In this document: positions 5,552-12,021 of the stretch, piece after piece
Layout of the letters: each line of letters opens with the position of its first letter
Position numbering within the stretch: the first letter of the stretch is position 1
IMG/VR virus record: IMGVR_UViG_3300034374_001520
Span: 1-20,782 of that record
From: a virus
DNA length: 20,782 bases
Reading direction: 5' to 3' (one strand)
The notes under the pieces: generated by a model
Databases searched by the model: none
What the model saw: only the letters and a program-made list of their open reading frames with translations
What the model was told of the DNA's origin: nothing
Program-made: the position numbers and the translations under genes

Positions 5552-6319
5552 ATGATAACATTACTAGATGGAACACAGCATAACAAAAAGGAGCTTATAG
5601 AGCAGATGCACTCAGATGAGTTCTACTACGGTTACTTATCAAAAGCAGCTCTTAGTAGTTCTTCTTTAAAACTATTGCTTACAAGTCCTAAGACGTATTA
5701 CAATGTTACTAAGTACGGTAATCCTGAAAGTCAAGCACTAAGAGATGGCTGGTTATTTCACACAGCTATACTAGAGCCTGATGTGTTTGCCTCTCAGATA
5801 TTTGTAGATGTGGACAGCAAGAACTCTAAGGCTTACAAGTTAGCGAAAGAGGAACACGGTAAGGTGTTTACTAGAAAGGAAAAGCAAGATGCTGAGAGAC
5901 TAGCTGATGCCTTTCTAAGAAACGAGAAGGCACTAAAGCTAATACAAGATGCAGAGTTTGAGATACCAATGATAGGAGAGGTGATGGGGATGCCTTTTAG
6001 AGCTAAAGCAGATGTATTAGGTAATAATAAAATCATTGATTTAAAGTCTACAAGCGATATAAAAGCTTTTCCTTATAGTGCTAAAAAATATGGATACTCT
6101 GTTCAGTGTTATTTATATTGTGAATTATATGGAATAGATTACAAAGACTTCACTTTTATTGCTATGGATAAAGGAAGTTTAGATGTTGGAATTTTCCATT
6201 GCTCAGAAGAATTTTACTTAGATGGAAAAGAAAAAACTATTAAAGCAATAGAAATATATGATACGTATTTTTTACAAGCTACAGATTTAGATCAATATTA
6301 CTTAGAGGGAATATTATGA
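5552..6319 (+). CDS. Exodeoxyribonuclease VIII-like PD-(D/E)XK nuclease
   Basis: This protein of 255 residues starts with a region containing LSSSSLKLLLTSPKTYY and G-W-L-F-H70-T-A-I-L-E-P, the entry motif of RecE/exonuclease VIII-like phage nucleases. The catalytic core follows: FRAKADVL (D154), IIDLKST (D163-x-K165) and YSVQCYLYCEL with Q185. Such enzymes resect double-stranded DNA in phage recombination, usually with a single-strand annealing partner; none is certain here. At about 6015, directly after D154, the gene turns strongly A/T-rich, suggesting a recombination joint inside the gene. It overlaps the next gene by 4 nt. Confidence 0.8.
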   Translation: MITLLDGTQHNKKELIEQMHSDEFYYGYLSKAALSSSSLKLLLTSPKTYYNVTKYGNPESQALRDGWLFHTAILEPDVFASQIFVDVDSKNSKAYKLAKEEHGKVFTRKEKQDAERLADAFLRNEKALKLIQDAEFEIPMIGEVMGMPFRAKADVLGNNKIIDLKSTSDIKAFPYSAKKYGYSVQCYLYCELYGIDYKDFTFIAMDKGSLDVGIFHCSEEFYLDGKEKTIKAIEIYDTYFLQATDLDQYYLEGIL

Positions 6320-6582
6320 ACATACTAGAAGAAGCAAATAAAATAGTAAACGAAAGATCAGAAGAAAAAGAAAGAATGTATGGACCTTTTTCTGAAGGAA
6401 TGAAAAGAGCTGCTATGATAGCATCTGGAGCTACGGGTAAAGATATTACAGCTAAAGATATGTATATGTGTTTAGTTGCTTTAAAATTGTCAAGAGAATC
6501 ATTTAATCATAAAGAAGATAATTTGTTAGACGCGGTAGCATATTTAGCTGCATTAAATAACTATAATAAAGATGATTTATAA
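6316..6582 (+). CDS. DUF6378-like protein
   Basis: This protein of 88 residues shows the pattern ERSEEKERMYGPFSEGMKR, then D-I-T-A-K-D-M-Y-M-C-L-V-A-L-K-L-S-R and a closing NLLDAVAYLAAL. R...YG.f.......a.........t..D......lKl.R.......D...D..gY.a is the outline of DUF6378 phage proteins; its D..aY helix resembles the end of MazG-like folds, so it may belong to the nucleotide module. It lies in the A/T-rich island and overlaps both neighbours (ATGA before, 11 nt after). Confidence 0.65.
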   Translation: MNILEEANKIVNERSEEKERMYGPFSEGMKRAAMIASGATGKDITAKDMYMCLVALKLSRESFNHKEDNLLDAVAYLAALNNYNKDDL

Positions 6583-7204
6583 TAATGCACAAGAAGCTTT
6601 TGAGTTTTATTATTCATATATATCTAAGTATGGTGTCAATTTTAATAACACAAAAGCATTGTTTAATCAAAGTTTTGAAATATTAAATCCATTAGACAAT
6701 AACATTAAAACAGAGTGGAGAAATTTTTCTATTAAATATGCTAAAAGAGAATGGCAATGGTATTTAAGTGGTGATCCTAATGCTAAAAATATAGCTTCTT
6801 TTGCTCCTATATGGAATAATATGATGGACAAAAATGGAAATGTTAGGTCAAATTATGGCTGGCAGTGGCAAAGAAACAATCAATTGTCTAAGGTCATAGA
6901 TATTTTAAAATCGGACAAAAATAGTAGGCAAGCAGCTATATCTATATATGATGGCAAAGAAATAAACACTTATAAATATGATACTCCTTGTACTTATGCT
7001 ATTCAATTTACTATATTAAATAATAAATTAAATATGAGTGTTTTAATGCGTTCTAATGATTTATGGTATGGATTCTGTAATGATCAATATTGTTTTAGCA
7101 AATTGCAAGAATTAGTTTGTAAAGAAATAAACATTGAAATAGGAACATATTATCATTTTGCTCACAACTTACATATATACAACAAATTTTTAAATAAAAA
7201 TTAA
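6572..7204 (+). CDS. Thymidylate synthase-family enzyme, possible dCMP hydroxymethylase
   Basis: This protein of 210 residues has the catalytic landmarks of the thymidylate synthase fold: E60 in KREWQWYLSGDPN, Y95-G in RSNYGWQWQ, R119 in NSRQAAISIY, the nucleophile C140 in DTPCTYAIQF, R160-S-x-D163, and H201-I-Y203. In E. coli ThyA, counting from R166-S-C-D, position +11 is N177, which selects dUMP. Here R160 +11 is D171 (RSNDLWYGFCND). Asp at this position is found in dCMP hydroxymethylases such as T4 gp42 and favours dCMP. The protein is shorter than ThyA (264) and T4 gp42 (246), mostly by losing loops. It lies in the A/T-rich island before a GIY-YIG/MazG gene. The family is sure; substrate and whether it methylates or hydroxymethylates are inferred. 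Confidence 0.8.
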   Translation: MIYNNAQEAFEFYYSYISKYGVNFNNTKALFNQSFEILNPLDNNIKTEWRNFSIKYAKREWQWYLSGDPNAKNIASFAPIWNNMMDKNGNVRSNYGWQWQRNNQLSKVIDILKSDKNSRQAAISIYDGKEINTYKYDTPCTYAIQFTILNNKLNMSVLMRSNDLWYGFCNDQYCFSKLQELVCKEINIEIGTYYHFAHNLHIYNKFLNKN

Positions 7205-7936
7205 ATGTATTATATATATCATATTCCAGAAATAAAAAAAATAGGATGTACTAATGATTTAAAAAACAGAGTAGAAAAACAACAGGGATATAAAAAATAT
7301 ATAGTATTATATAAAACACCAAGTATTAAAAAAGCATCAGAAAAAGAAATAGAGTTACAAAAAAAATATAATTATAAAATAGATATAAATCCTTATTTTA
7401 AAGCTAGAAGTATGCAAAGTAAAATATACAAAACATCACACACTACTACATTTATAAATAGCAATAAAGAGAACATACATACTTATAATTTTCCAAAATA
7501 TATAGATGTAAATGAAACAAGAATATATTTAAATGAAGATATGTTAAGGTGGATAAAGAGTAATAATCATAAATCTCAATACTCTGAAGAAAGATTTATA
7601 TATAATCAGTCATTATTTAATTATTATTCAGCTAACAAAAAAAATAATATTTTTGATGATATAAGATCGTGGGCAAATGAAAGAGGTATATATGATAAAG
7701 GGGATCCTAAAACACAATTAATTAAACTATATGAAGAAACAGGAGAACTTGCCCAAGCATTACTTAAAAATGATAGAAAAGGTATTATTGATGCTATTGG
7801 TGATAGTGTTGTTGTACTTACTAATTTCGCTAAACTTGTCGGTACAGACATTGAAACTTGTATACAGTCTGCTTATGATGAAATTTCTAATAGAACTGGC
7901 GAAATGAAAAATGGTACTTTTGTTAAAAATAAATAA
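7205..7936 (+). CDS. GIY-YIG nuclease domain fused to MazG-like pyrophosphohydrolase
   Basis: This protein of 243 residues has two recognisable ends. Residues 1-60: MYYIYHI and KKIGCTNDLKNRV form a GIY-YIG motif with the catalytic-type R22, then E.E..LQKKYNYKI supplies a Glu around 48-50. Residues 150-240: FDDIRSWANERGIY, LYEETGELAQALL (E177, E178, E181) and IIDAIGDSVVVL (D196, D200) form a MazG-like NTP pyrophosphohydrolase. The middle 61-149 is not recognised. It starts directly after the TAA of the thymidylate synthase-family gene. The MazG half could act on dCTP, as T4 dCTPase (an all-alpha NTPase) does before dCMP hydroxymethylation; the GIY-YIG half might be a captured nuclease or homing remnant. 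Composition is very A/T-rich. Confidence 0.75.
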   Translation: MYYIYHIPEIKKIGCTNDLKNRVEKQQGYKKYIVLYKTPSIKKASEKEIELQKKYNYKIDINPYFKARSMQSKIYKTSHTTTFINSNKENIHTYNFPKYIDVNETRIYLNEDMLRWIKSNNHKSQYSEERFIYNQSLFNYYSANKKNNIFDDIRSWANERGIYDKGDPKTQLIKLYEETGELAQALLKNDRKGIIDAIGDSVVVLTNFAKLVGTDIETCIQSAYDEISNRTGEMKNGTFVKNK

Positions 7937-7937
7937 T

Positions 7938-8348
7938 ATGACCACTGAAGTAAAAGTAGCTAAGCAGATTAGCAAGTTAGCAGGATTCGATATCCTAAAG
8001 AAAACAAGAAAAAGAGAATACATAGAAGCAAGATCATTACTATTCTATGTTCTTAGTAAGTACTACGAGCAAAGAAACTGTAGCATTAAGAGGCATATTA
8101 AAGTAGGAGGCAAACCACTAAACCACGCTACGATACTACACTCAGTAAAGAGTTTTGAAATATACAGAAGATACAACAAGAACTTAGACAAGTGGCTAGA
8201 TGCTATTACCATAGATGAGGATGACCAAAGCCCTAGAGAGCTAAAGATTAACTACATTAAAAGCAAGCTAGACTACTTACTACCTGAAGATATAGACCAG
8301 TTAGCAAATCAAGTCAGAGATATGTTTGAAGAAGCCATAATAGAATAA
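7938..8348 (+). CDS. DNA-binding protein resembling DnaA domain IV
   Basis: The ATG at 7938, directly after the preceding stop, is preferred to an in-frame ATG at 7911 inside the fusion gene. The 136 residues include KREYIEARSLLFYVLSKYY (25-43) and GGKPLNHATILHSVKSFEIY (57-76). The second matches the pattern of the DnaA C-terminal DNA-binding domain (RDHTTVLHA...). No P-loop domain is present, so it is a stand-alone binding domain with a C-terminal acidic helix (LLPEDIDQLANQVRDMFEEA). Roles as initiator, origin-binding protein or regulator are possible. Base composition returns to the phage average here. Confidence 0.65.
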   Translation: MTTEVKVAKQISKLAGFDILKKTRKREYIEARSLLFYVLSKYYEQRNCSIKRHIKVGGKPLNHATILHSVKSFEIYRRYNKNLDKWLDAITIDEDDQSPRELKINYIKSKLDYLLPEDIDQLANQVRDMFEEAIIE

Positions 8349-8419
8349 GATAGATTAAACCATTCAGACTTAGATATGAGCTATGTGGGCGAGCATTAAT
8401 TTATACAAATTACACACAA

Positions 8420-8767
8420 ATGAGAGATAAAGAGAAGTTTTTAGAAGTATTTGCCAATAACTTAGGCAATGTGCAGGACTCTTGCAAAGCAGCAGGCATA
8501 GCTAGAAAAACATTCTATAACTGGAAAGATGGTGATGAGGACTTTGCACAAGCAGTAGAAGAAATACAAGAGGGATTAATAGACTTAGCAGAAAGCAAGC
8601 TATTAGAGAACATAAAAAGTGGCAAAACAAATGAGATACTCTTTTACTTAAGAACAAAAGGAAAGTATAGAGGCTATGTAGAAAGGCAAGAGATAACAGG
8701 AGCTGATGGATCACCACATAAAATAGAAATAGAAATTGTCAATAAATTTGAAGATAAGGACGAATAA
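8420..8767 (+). CDS. terS: Terminase small subunit
   Basis: This protein of 115 residues has an N-terminal helix-turn-helix (EVFANNLGNVQDSCKAAGIA, then RKTFYNWKDGDEDFA), a long central helix (AVEEIQEGLIDLAESKLLEN) and a segment ending NEILFYLRTKGKYRGYVERQ, the usual layout of TerS. It would recognise the packaging site and assemble as a ring feeding DNA to the large subunit. It lies directly upstream of the large subunit and overlaps it by about 20-32 nt. The upstream gap of 71 nt has no clear promoter. Function is well supported. Confidence 0.9.
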   Translation: MRDKEKFLEVFANNLGNVQDSCKAAGIARKTFYNWKDGDEDFAQAVEEIQEGLIDLAESKLLENIKSGKTNEILFYLRTKGKYRGYVERQEITGADGSPHKIEIEIVNKFEDKDE

Positions 8768-9896
8768 GGTCTTTCACTCTCTGCAAAAATCTGATAAAAA
8801 GATAGTAGCACATCAGGGAGGGACAAGATCAGGCAAGACCTATAACATCTTGCTTTGGATTATCTTTGACTATTGCGACAAGAACACAGACAAGACTATA
8901 ACAATCTGTAGAAACACTTTTCCTGCTCTTAGAGCCACAGTAATGAGAGACTTCTTAGAAATCCTAAAGAAGCATCAGATATACTCAGAGCAATATCATA
9001 ACAAAACAAACTCAGAATATAAACTCTTTGGAAACCTAGTAGAATTTATCTCTTTAGATTTTCCACAGAAAGTAAGAGGTAGAAAAAGGGATTTGCTATT
9101 CTGTAATGAAGCAAACGAGCTAACATACGAGCAATGGAATCAGTTGGTATTTAGAACAGAGGGTAGGATAATAATTGACTTTAACCCATCAGATGAATTT
9201 CACTTCATATACGACAAGATACTAACTAGAGATGACTGCGACTTCTACATAACTAACTACACAGATAATCCTTTCTTAGATCCTAGCTTAGTAGAGGAAA
9301 TAGAAAGGCTAAAAGAAACAGATGAGCAGTACTGGCAGATATATGGACTAGGACTTAGAGGGATAAGCAAAGCTACTATATTTACTTTTACAGAAGGCAA
9401 GAGACCTGAGGATGCACAGCTAGTAGGATATGGTATGGATATAGGATATTCTGTTGATCCTAGCAGCTTAGTTGAGGTATATCAAAAAGACTACACACTC
9501 TACTGCAAGGAGCTGCTCTATAGAACAATGATGACCACAACAGACATTCATAGATTCCTACAAGAGCAAAACCTAGAGGAATATGTTTACATAGATTCAG
9601 CAGAGCCTAGATTGATAGAGGAACTCAGAAGAATGGGCAATATGGTAAGACCCACAATAAAAGGGCAAGATAGTATTAGAGCAGGAATCGACTTACTAAA
9701 GAGATACAAGCTAGTTATAGACCCTCAGAGCGACAATCTAATAAGAGAGATGCGTAACTATAAGTGGCAAGAAGATCGTACAGGAAAGCTGCTTAATAAG
9801 CCTCAGCAAGGTAATGACCACACTATTGATAGTTTAAGATATGCTACATATAACATCCTCTCTAGACCTAACTATGGAAAATATGCAGTAAGCTAA
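8736..9896 (+). CDS. terL: Terminase large subunit
   Basis: This protein of up to 386 residues has an ATPase half with Walker A QGGTRSGKT (27-35), a Walker B strand LLFCNE ending in E125 (catalytic), and coupling motif DFNPS (148-152). The nuclease half has D235 (GMDIGYS), D287 (YIDSAE) and D361/D365 (GNDHTIDSLRYA), all in the usual order. It drives DNA packaging and cuts the concatemer. No ATG is available: TTG codons at 8736 and 8748 are the candidates, the latter giving MKIRTNKVFHSL, which looks a more natural terminase start. It is shorter than most TerL but complete. Unusually, no portal gene follows it. Confidence 0.95.
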   Translation: MSINLKIRTNKVFHSLQKSDKKIVAHQGGTRSGKTYNILLWIIFDYCDKNTDKTITICRNTFPALRATVMRDFLEILKKHQIYSEQYHNKTNSEYKLFGNLVEFISLDFPQKVRGRKRDLLFCNEANELTYEQWNQLVFRTEGRIIIDFNPSDEFHFIYDKILTRDDCDFYITNYTDNPFLDPSLVEEIERLKETDEQYWQIYGLGLRGISKATIFTFTEGKRPEDAQLVGYGMDIGYSVDPSSLVEVYQKDYTLYCKELLYRTMMTTTDIHRFLQEQNLEEYVYIDSAEPRLIEELRRMGNMVRPTIKGQDSIRAGIDLLKRYKLVIDPQSDNLIREMRNYKWQEDRTGKLLNKPQQGNDHTIDSLRYATYNILSRPNYGKYAVS

Positions 9897-9909
9897 AAAA
9901 AAAGTTATT

Positions 9910-9917
9910 TTTATTTG
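9910..9917 (+). promoter_or_regulatory. Weak TAnnTTTG-like box
   Basis: TTTATTTG at 9910-9917 matches TAnnTTTG at seven of eight positions and lies in an A/T-rich gap 51 nt ahead of the small zinc-binding gene. There is no clear -33 box. It would serve the two tiny genes that follow. Confidence 0.3.
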
Positions 9918-9967
9918 TTAATTAAAAAAATAGTTATAAATTAGCTATAACATTAAAAACAAGTATT

Positions 9968-10111
9968 ATGAAAAACTACGATTGGACACCTGACAGAGAG
10001 CTAACACCTCCTGATGTTTACGAGAGAGAATGCTGCGAATGTGGCAGACCTATAAGCGATTATAGCGATTACTGGTGCAGCGATGCCTGCTTTGAAGCAA
10101 GTTTATTATAA
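9968..10111 (+). CDS. Small zinc-finger-like protein (47 aa)
   Basis: This 47-residue frame starts MKNYDWTPDRELTPPDVYER and contains ECCECGRPIS and YWCSDACFE. C23-x2-C25/26 and C37-x3-C41 make a likely treble of zinc ligands, as in the small zinc-ribbon peptides common in phages. It lies alone between the terminase and the tail block after an A/T-rich leader. The function is unknown; it might bind nucleic acid. Confidence 0.6.
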   Translation: MKNYDWTPDRELTPPDVYERECCECGRPISDYSDYWCSDACFEASLL

Positions 10112-10122
10112 ATTAAAGTATT

Positions 10123-10221
10123 ATGAAAGATTACATTTTTTTAACCACACCTTTTTTCATTTTGACCTTCATCTTTCTACTGCTTTGTAAATTTGCAGAT
10201 AGCTTGATGGGAATAGGTTGA
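10123..10221 (+). CDS. Tiny membrane peptide (32 aa)
   Basis: This 32-residue frame (MKDYIFLTTPFFILTFIFLL, then LCKFADSLMGIG) is a single membrane helix with a short tail. It starts 11 nt after the zinc-finger-like gene, with the same AGTATTATGAAA context around its ATG. It is followed by a terminator. Its role is unknown. Confidence 0.45.
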   Translation: MKDYIFLTTPFFILTFIFLLLCKFADSLMGIG

Positions 10222-10247
10222 TTTTTGTTTTTGTTTAATTGGGGAAG

Positions 10248-10277
10248 AGAGCAGCAGAAATGTTGCTCTTTTTTTTT
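10248..10277 (+). terminator. Rho-independent terminator before the tail operon
   Basis: AGAGCAGCA (10248-10256), loop GAAA and TGTTGCTCT (10261-10269) form a 9-bp stem with one G-T pair, followed by an unbroken T run to 10277. It ends just upstream of the CGTTATATA element and so separates the terminase unit from the tail unit. Confidence 0.85.
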
Positions 10278-10302
10278 ATTTTTAAAAAAAACTTGATTTA
10301 TA

Positions 10303-10314
10303 CGTTATATAGAT
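10303..10314 (+). promoter_or_regulatory. CGTTATATA late-promoter-like element, copy 1
   Basis: CGTTATATA at 10303-10311 lies exactly 12 nt (C to A) before the ATG of the tail chaperone gene. The same word has the same spacing at 18736 and 20573. TTATATA resembles a -10 box placed so close to the ATG that transcripts would begin at or near the start codon. This copy lacks the AAAATGCAAAA box found upstream of the other two. Confidence 0.6.
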
Positions 10315-10965
10315 ATGAAGATAGATATTACAGTACCTGATAAACTTTCTGAGATTACTCTAGGACAGTATCAGAAATTCTTAAAGATACAGAAGGAGTC
10401 AGAAGATGAGAGATTCCTATCCTCCAAGATGATAGAGATCTTTTGCAATGTTAATTTGTCAAAGGTGATGAACCTAAAGCTATCAGATGTGAATGGCATC
10501 TGTAGTATCTTATCAGATATGTTTAATGAAAAGCCTGCACTTAGACGTAGATTCTTTTTAAATGGAGTGGAGTATGGGTTTGTGCCGAACTTAGAAGATA
10601 TATCTTTTGGGGAGTATGTAGATCTTGATAACTATTTGTCGGACTGGGAGATGATGGACAAAGCTATGGGAGTTCTATACAGACCTATTAAGACTAAATA
10701 CGGAGAAAGATATTCTATTGAGGAGTATAATGCTAGTGATACTGGGGTAATGAAAGATATGCCATTAGATGCTGCTCTAGGTGCTGTGCTTTTTTTTTAT
10801 CATTTAGGGATAGACTTATCAACGACTATTCTGAACTATTTGGAACACAAGGAGGAGACAGCTTTACAGCAGTATCTCAATTTAGCAGGAAGTGGGGATG
10901 GTATCAATCTATTTACACGCTCGCTCAAGGAGATGTTACAAGATATGAAGATATCACTCAACTAA
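10315..10965 (+). CDS. Tail assembly chaperone, zero-frame product
   Basis: This protein of 216 residues begins MKIDITVPDKLSEITLGQYQ and contains GVEYGFVPNLEDISFGEYVD and AMGVLYRPIKTKYGERYSIE. I recall this order (E-I-T-L.QYQ ... YGFIPdle.is..EYvDL ... AM.VLYRPI ... Y.ie.Y) in tail assembly chaperone-like genes of flavobacterial phages. It opens the tail operon ahead of the completion and tape measure genes, the place lambda G/GT holds. The last third overlaps the -1 frame product after the T9 run at 10790. The structural role is inferred from position and frame arrangement. Confidence 0.65.
   Translation: MKIDITVPDKLSEITLGQYQKFLKIQKESEDERFLSSKMIEIFCNVNLSKVMNLKLSDVNGICSILSDMFNEKPALRRRFFLNGVEYGFVPNLEDISFGEYVDLDNYLSDWEMMDKAMGVLYRPIKTKYGERYSIEEYNASDTGVMKDMPLDAALGAVLFFYHLGIDLSTTILNYLEHKEETALQQYLNLAGSGDGINLFTRSLKEMLQDMKISLN
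10790..10798 (+). other. T9 slippery site for -1 frameshifting
   Basis: Nine T in a row give the zero-frame codons CTT TTT TTT TAT. A slip one base back on T TTT TTT reads TTA TCA TTT and enters an open -1 frame that has no usable start codon of its own. Polymerase slippage on the same run would give the same result. Confidence 0.7.
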
Positions 10966-11051
10966 ACGTACATAAAGCACTATTAGCATTGTCATTCATA
11001 AAAGAAAAATCAGAATTAGAATCTAAACAAATAAAAAGCAAGTTCAAATGA
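10797..11051 (+). CDS. -1 frame extension of the tail assembly chaperone (GT-like part)
   Basis: This frame is open from 10740 to the TGA at 11049-11051 and contains no ATG or GTG; its only TTG is near the end. After the T9 run it encodes 84 residues, including YSELFGTQGGDSF, QFSRKWGWYQSIYTLAQGD and a charged helix SFIKEKSELESKQIKS. The pattern WGWY.siY.lA.GD....e.it.l....aL..L.f.kek.E is one I associate with the second part of flavobacterial phage tail chaperones. A -1 shift would make a 245-residue fusion instead of 216. The stop overlaps the next ATG (ATGA), the usual coupling in this phage. No annotation based on start codons would find this part. Confidence 0.75.
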   Translation, partial: LSFRDRLINDYSELFGTQGGDSFTAVSQFSRKWGWYQSIYTLAQGDVTRYEDITQLNVHKALLALSFIKEKSELESKQIKSKFK

Positions 11052-11518
11052 GTTATCAAGCAGCAAGAGGCTTTTATTTAATAACAAACCTTATAGAGGA
11101 TTTACTTATAGCAGATGAATACATCAACACAGTTACTTATGGAGACATCTCTGATGTAGATCTAAACAAACAGACTATCTTTCCTTTAGGACACCTTATA
11201 GTAAACTCTATTACATCCTCAGAGCAGACACTTACTTTTAATGTTAGCATCTTAGCTATGGACTTAGTTAATGTAGAGAAGAAGCCAACTACAAACTGGT
11301 TTAGAGGTAATACGAATGAGCAAGATGTGCTTAATGCTCAATTCAAGGTACTTAATAAACTACTGCAAAAGATAAGAATAGGAGACCTTTACAGAGAGGG
11401 TTATCAGATTATAGGAGATGTATCATTTGAGCCTTTTACAGATAGATTTGAAAACCTATTAGCAGGATGGGCAGCTACATTTGATATAATGATTAACAAT
11501 GACCAATCTGTTTGCTAA
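11048..11518 (+). CDS. Putative tail completion/terminator protein
   Basis: This protein of 156 residues contains NTVTYGDISDVDLNKQTIFP, LGHLIVNSITSSEQTLTFNV and ILAMDLVNVEK, then DLYREGYQIIGD and LLAGWAATFDI. A beta-rich small protein between the chaperone and the neck protein fits a tail terminator or completion protein. I recall this layout from flavobacterial phages. It overlaps the frameshift ORF by ATGA and the next gene by TAATG. The exact role is inferred. Confidence 0.55.
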   Translation: MSYQAARGFYLITNLIEDLLIADEYINTVTYGDISDVDLNKQTIFPLGHLIVNSITSSEQTLTFNVSILAMDLVNVEKKPTTNWFRGNTNEQDVLNAQFKVLNKLLQKIRIGDLYREGYQIIGDVSFEPFTDRFENLLAGWAATFDIMINNDQSVC

Positions 11519-12021
11519 TGCAGCTAAAGAATACCAAAGATGAGCTAAACAAGTTTGCTAAGTATGTGATACAGCAAGCTAGGACTAATCTGTCTAAGCA
11601 AAAGAAAAATGTTTCTAGCGACTTATACGGCTCTCTAGGATATGATTTAAACGTATCAGCTAATAGCTTTTCTTTAGAGTTCTATATGCTGCCTTATGGA
11701 GCTTATGTAGATAAGGGGGTATCAGGTACAAAGAAGAAGTATAACACGATATTTTCTTTTACTAATAAACAGCCTCCTTCTGAGCCTTTAGCTAAGTGGG
11801 CAAAAGCTAAGAATATCAGATTAAGAGATGAGAAAGGAAGATATACTAAGGGAACATACAAAAGCATAGGATTTATTCTAGCAAGATCTATTAAGGAGAA
11901 AGGCATTAAGCCTTCTTTGTTTTTTACTAAGCCTTTTGAGAAAGCCTTTGAGAGACTTCCTGCTGACCTTATAGATAAATTCAATTTAGATTTAGATGAC
12001 TTATTAGATTTTACGACATAA
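11518..12021 (+). CDS. Neck/head-tail connector protein (HK97 gp10-like)
   Basis: The ATG at 11518, overlapping the preceding stop (TAATG), is preferred to an in-frame TTG at 11512. The 167 residues have an N-terminal helix (FAKYVIQQARTNLSKQKK), then SSDLYGSLGY, a strand region FYMLPYGAYVDKGVSGTKKK, and a C-terminal KPFEKAFERL helix. The order ...L..sl.y...... Y..YVd.GtsG....p..F...a is that of HK97 gp10-type neck proteins, which join head and tail. The insertion around 70-110 (KQPPSEPLAKWAKAKNIRLR) is like that of related phages. The function is likely. Confidence 0.65.
   Translation: MQLKNTKDELNKFAKYVIQQARTNLSKQKKNVSSDLYGSLGYDLNVSANSFSLEFYMLPYGAYVDKGVSGTKKKYNTIFSFTNKQPPSEPLAKWAKAKNIRLRDEKGRYTKGTYKSIGFILARSIKEKGIKPSLFFTKPFEKAFERLPADLIDKFNLDLDDLLDFTT

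Noticed and set aside
7911-7937. Earlier start for the DnaA-like gene
   Set aside because: The ATG at 7911 lies inside the coding end of the MazG fusion; 7938 directly follows its stop and fits the packing of other genes.
4302-8348. A defence or anti-defence island
   Set aside because: Nucleases and nucleotide hydrolases are present, but each has a simpler role in phage replication, recombination or base modification, and no known defence gene set is complete.
11703-11984. Reverse-strand ORF of about 93 residues
   Set aside because: It lies wholly within the well-supported neck protein gene and shows no domain.
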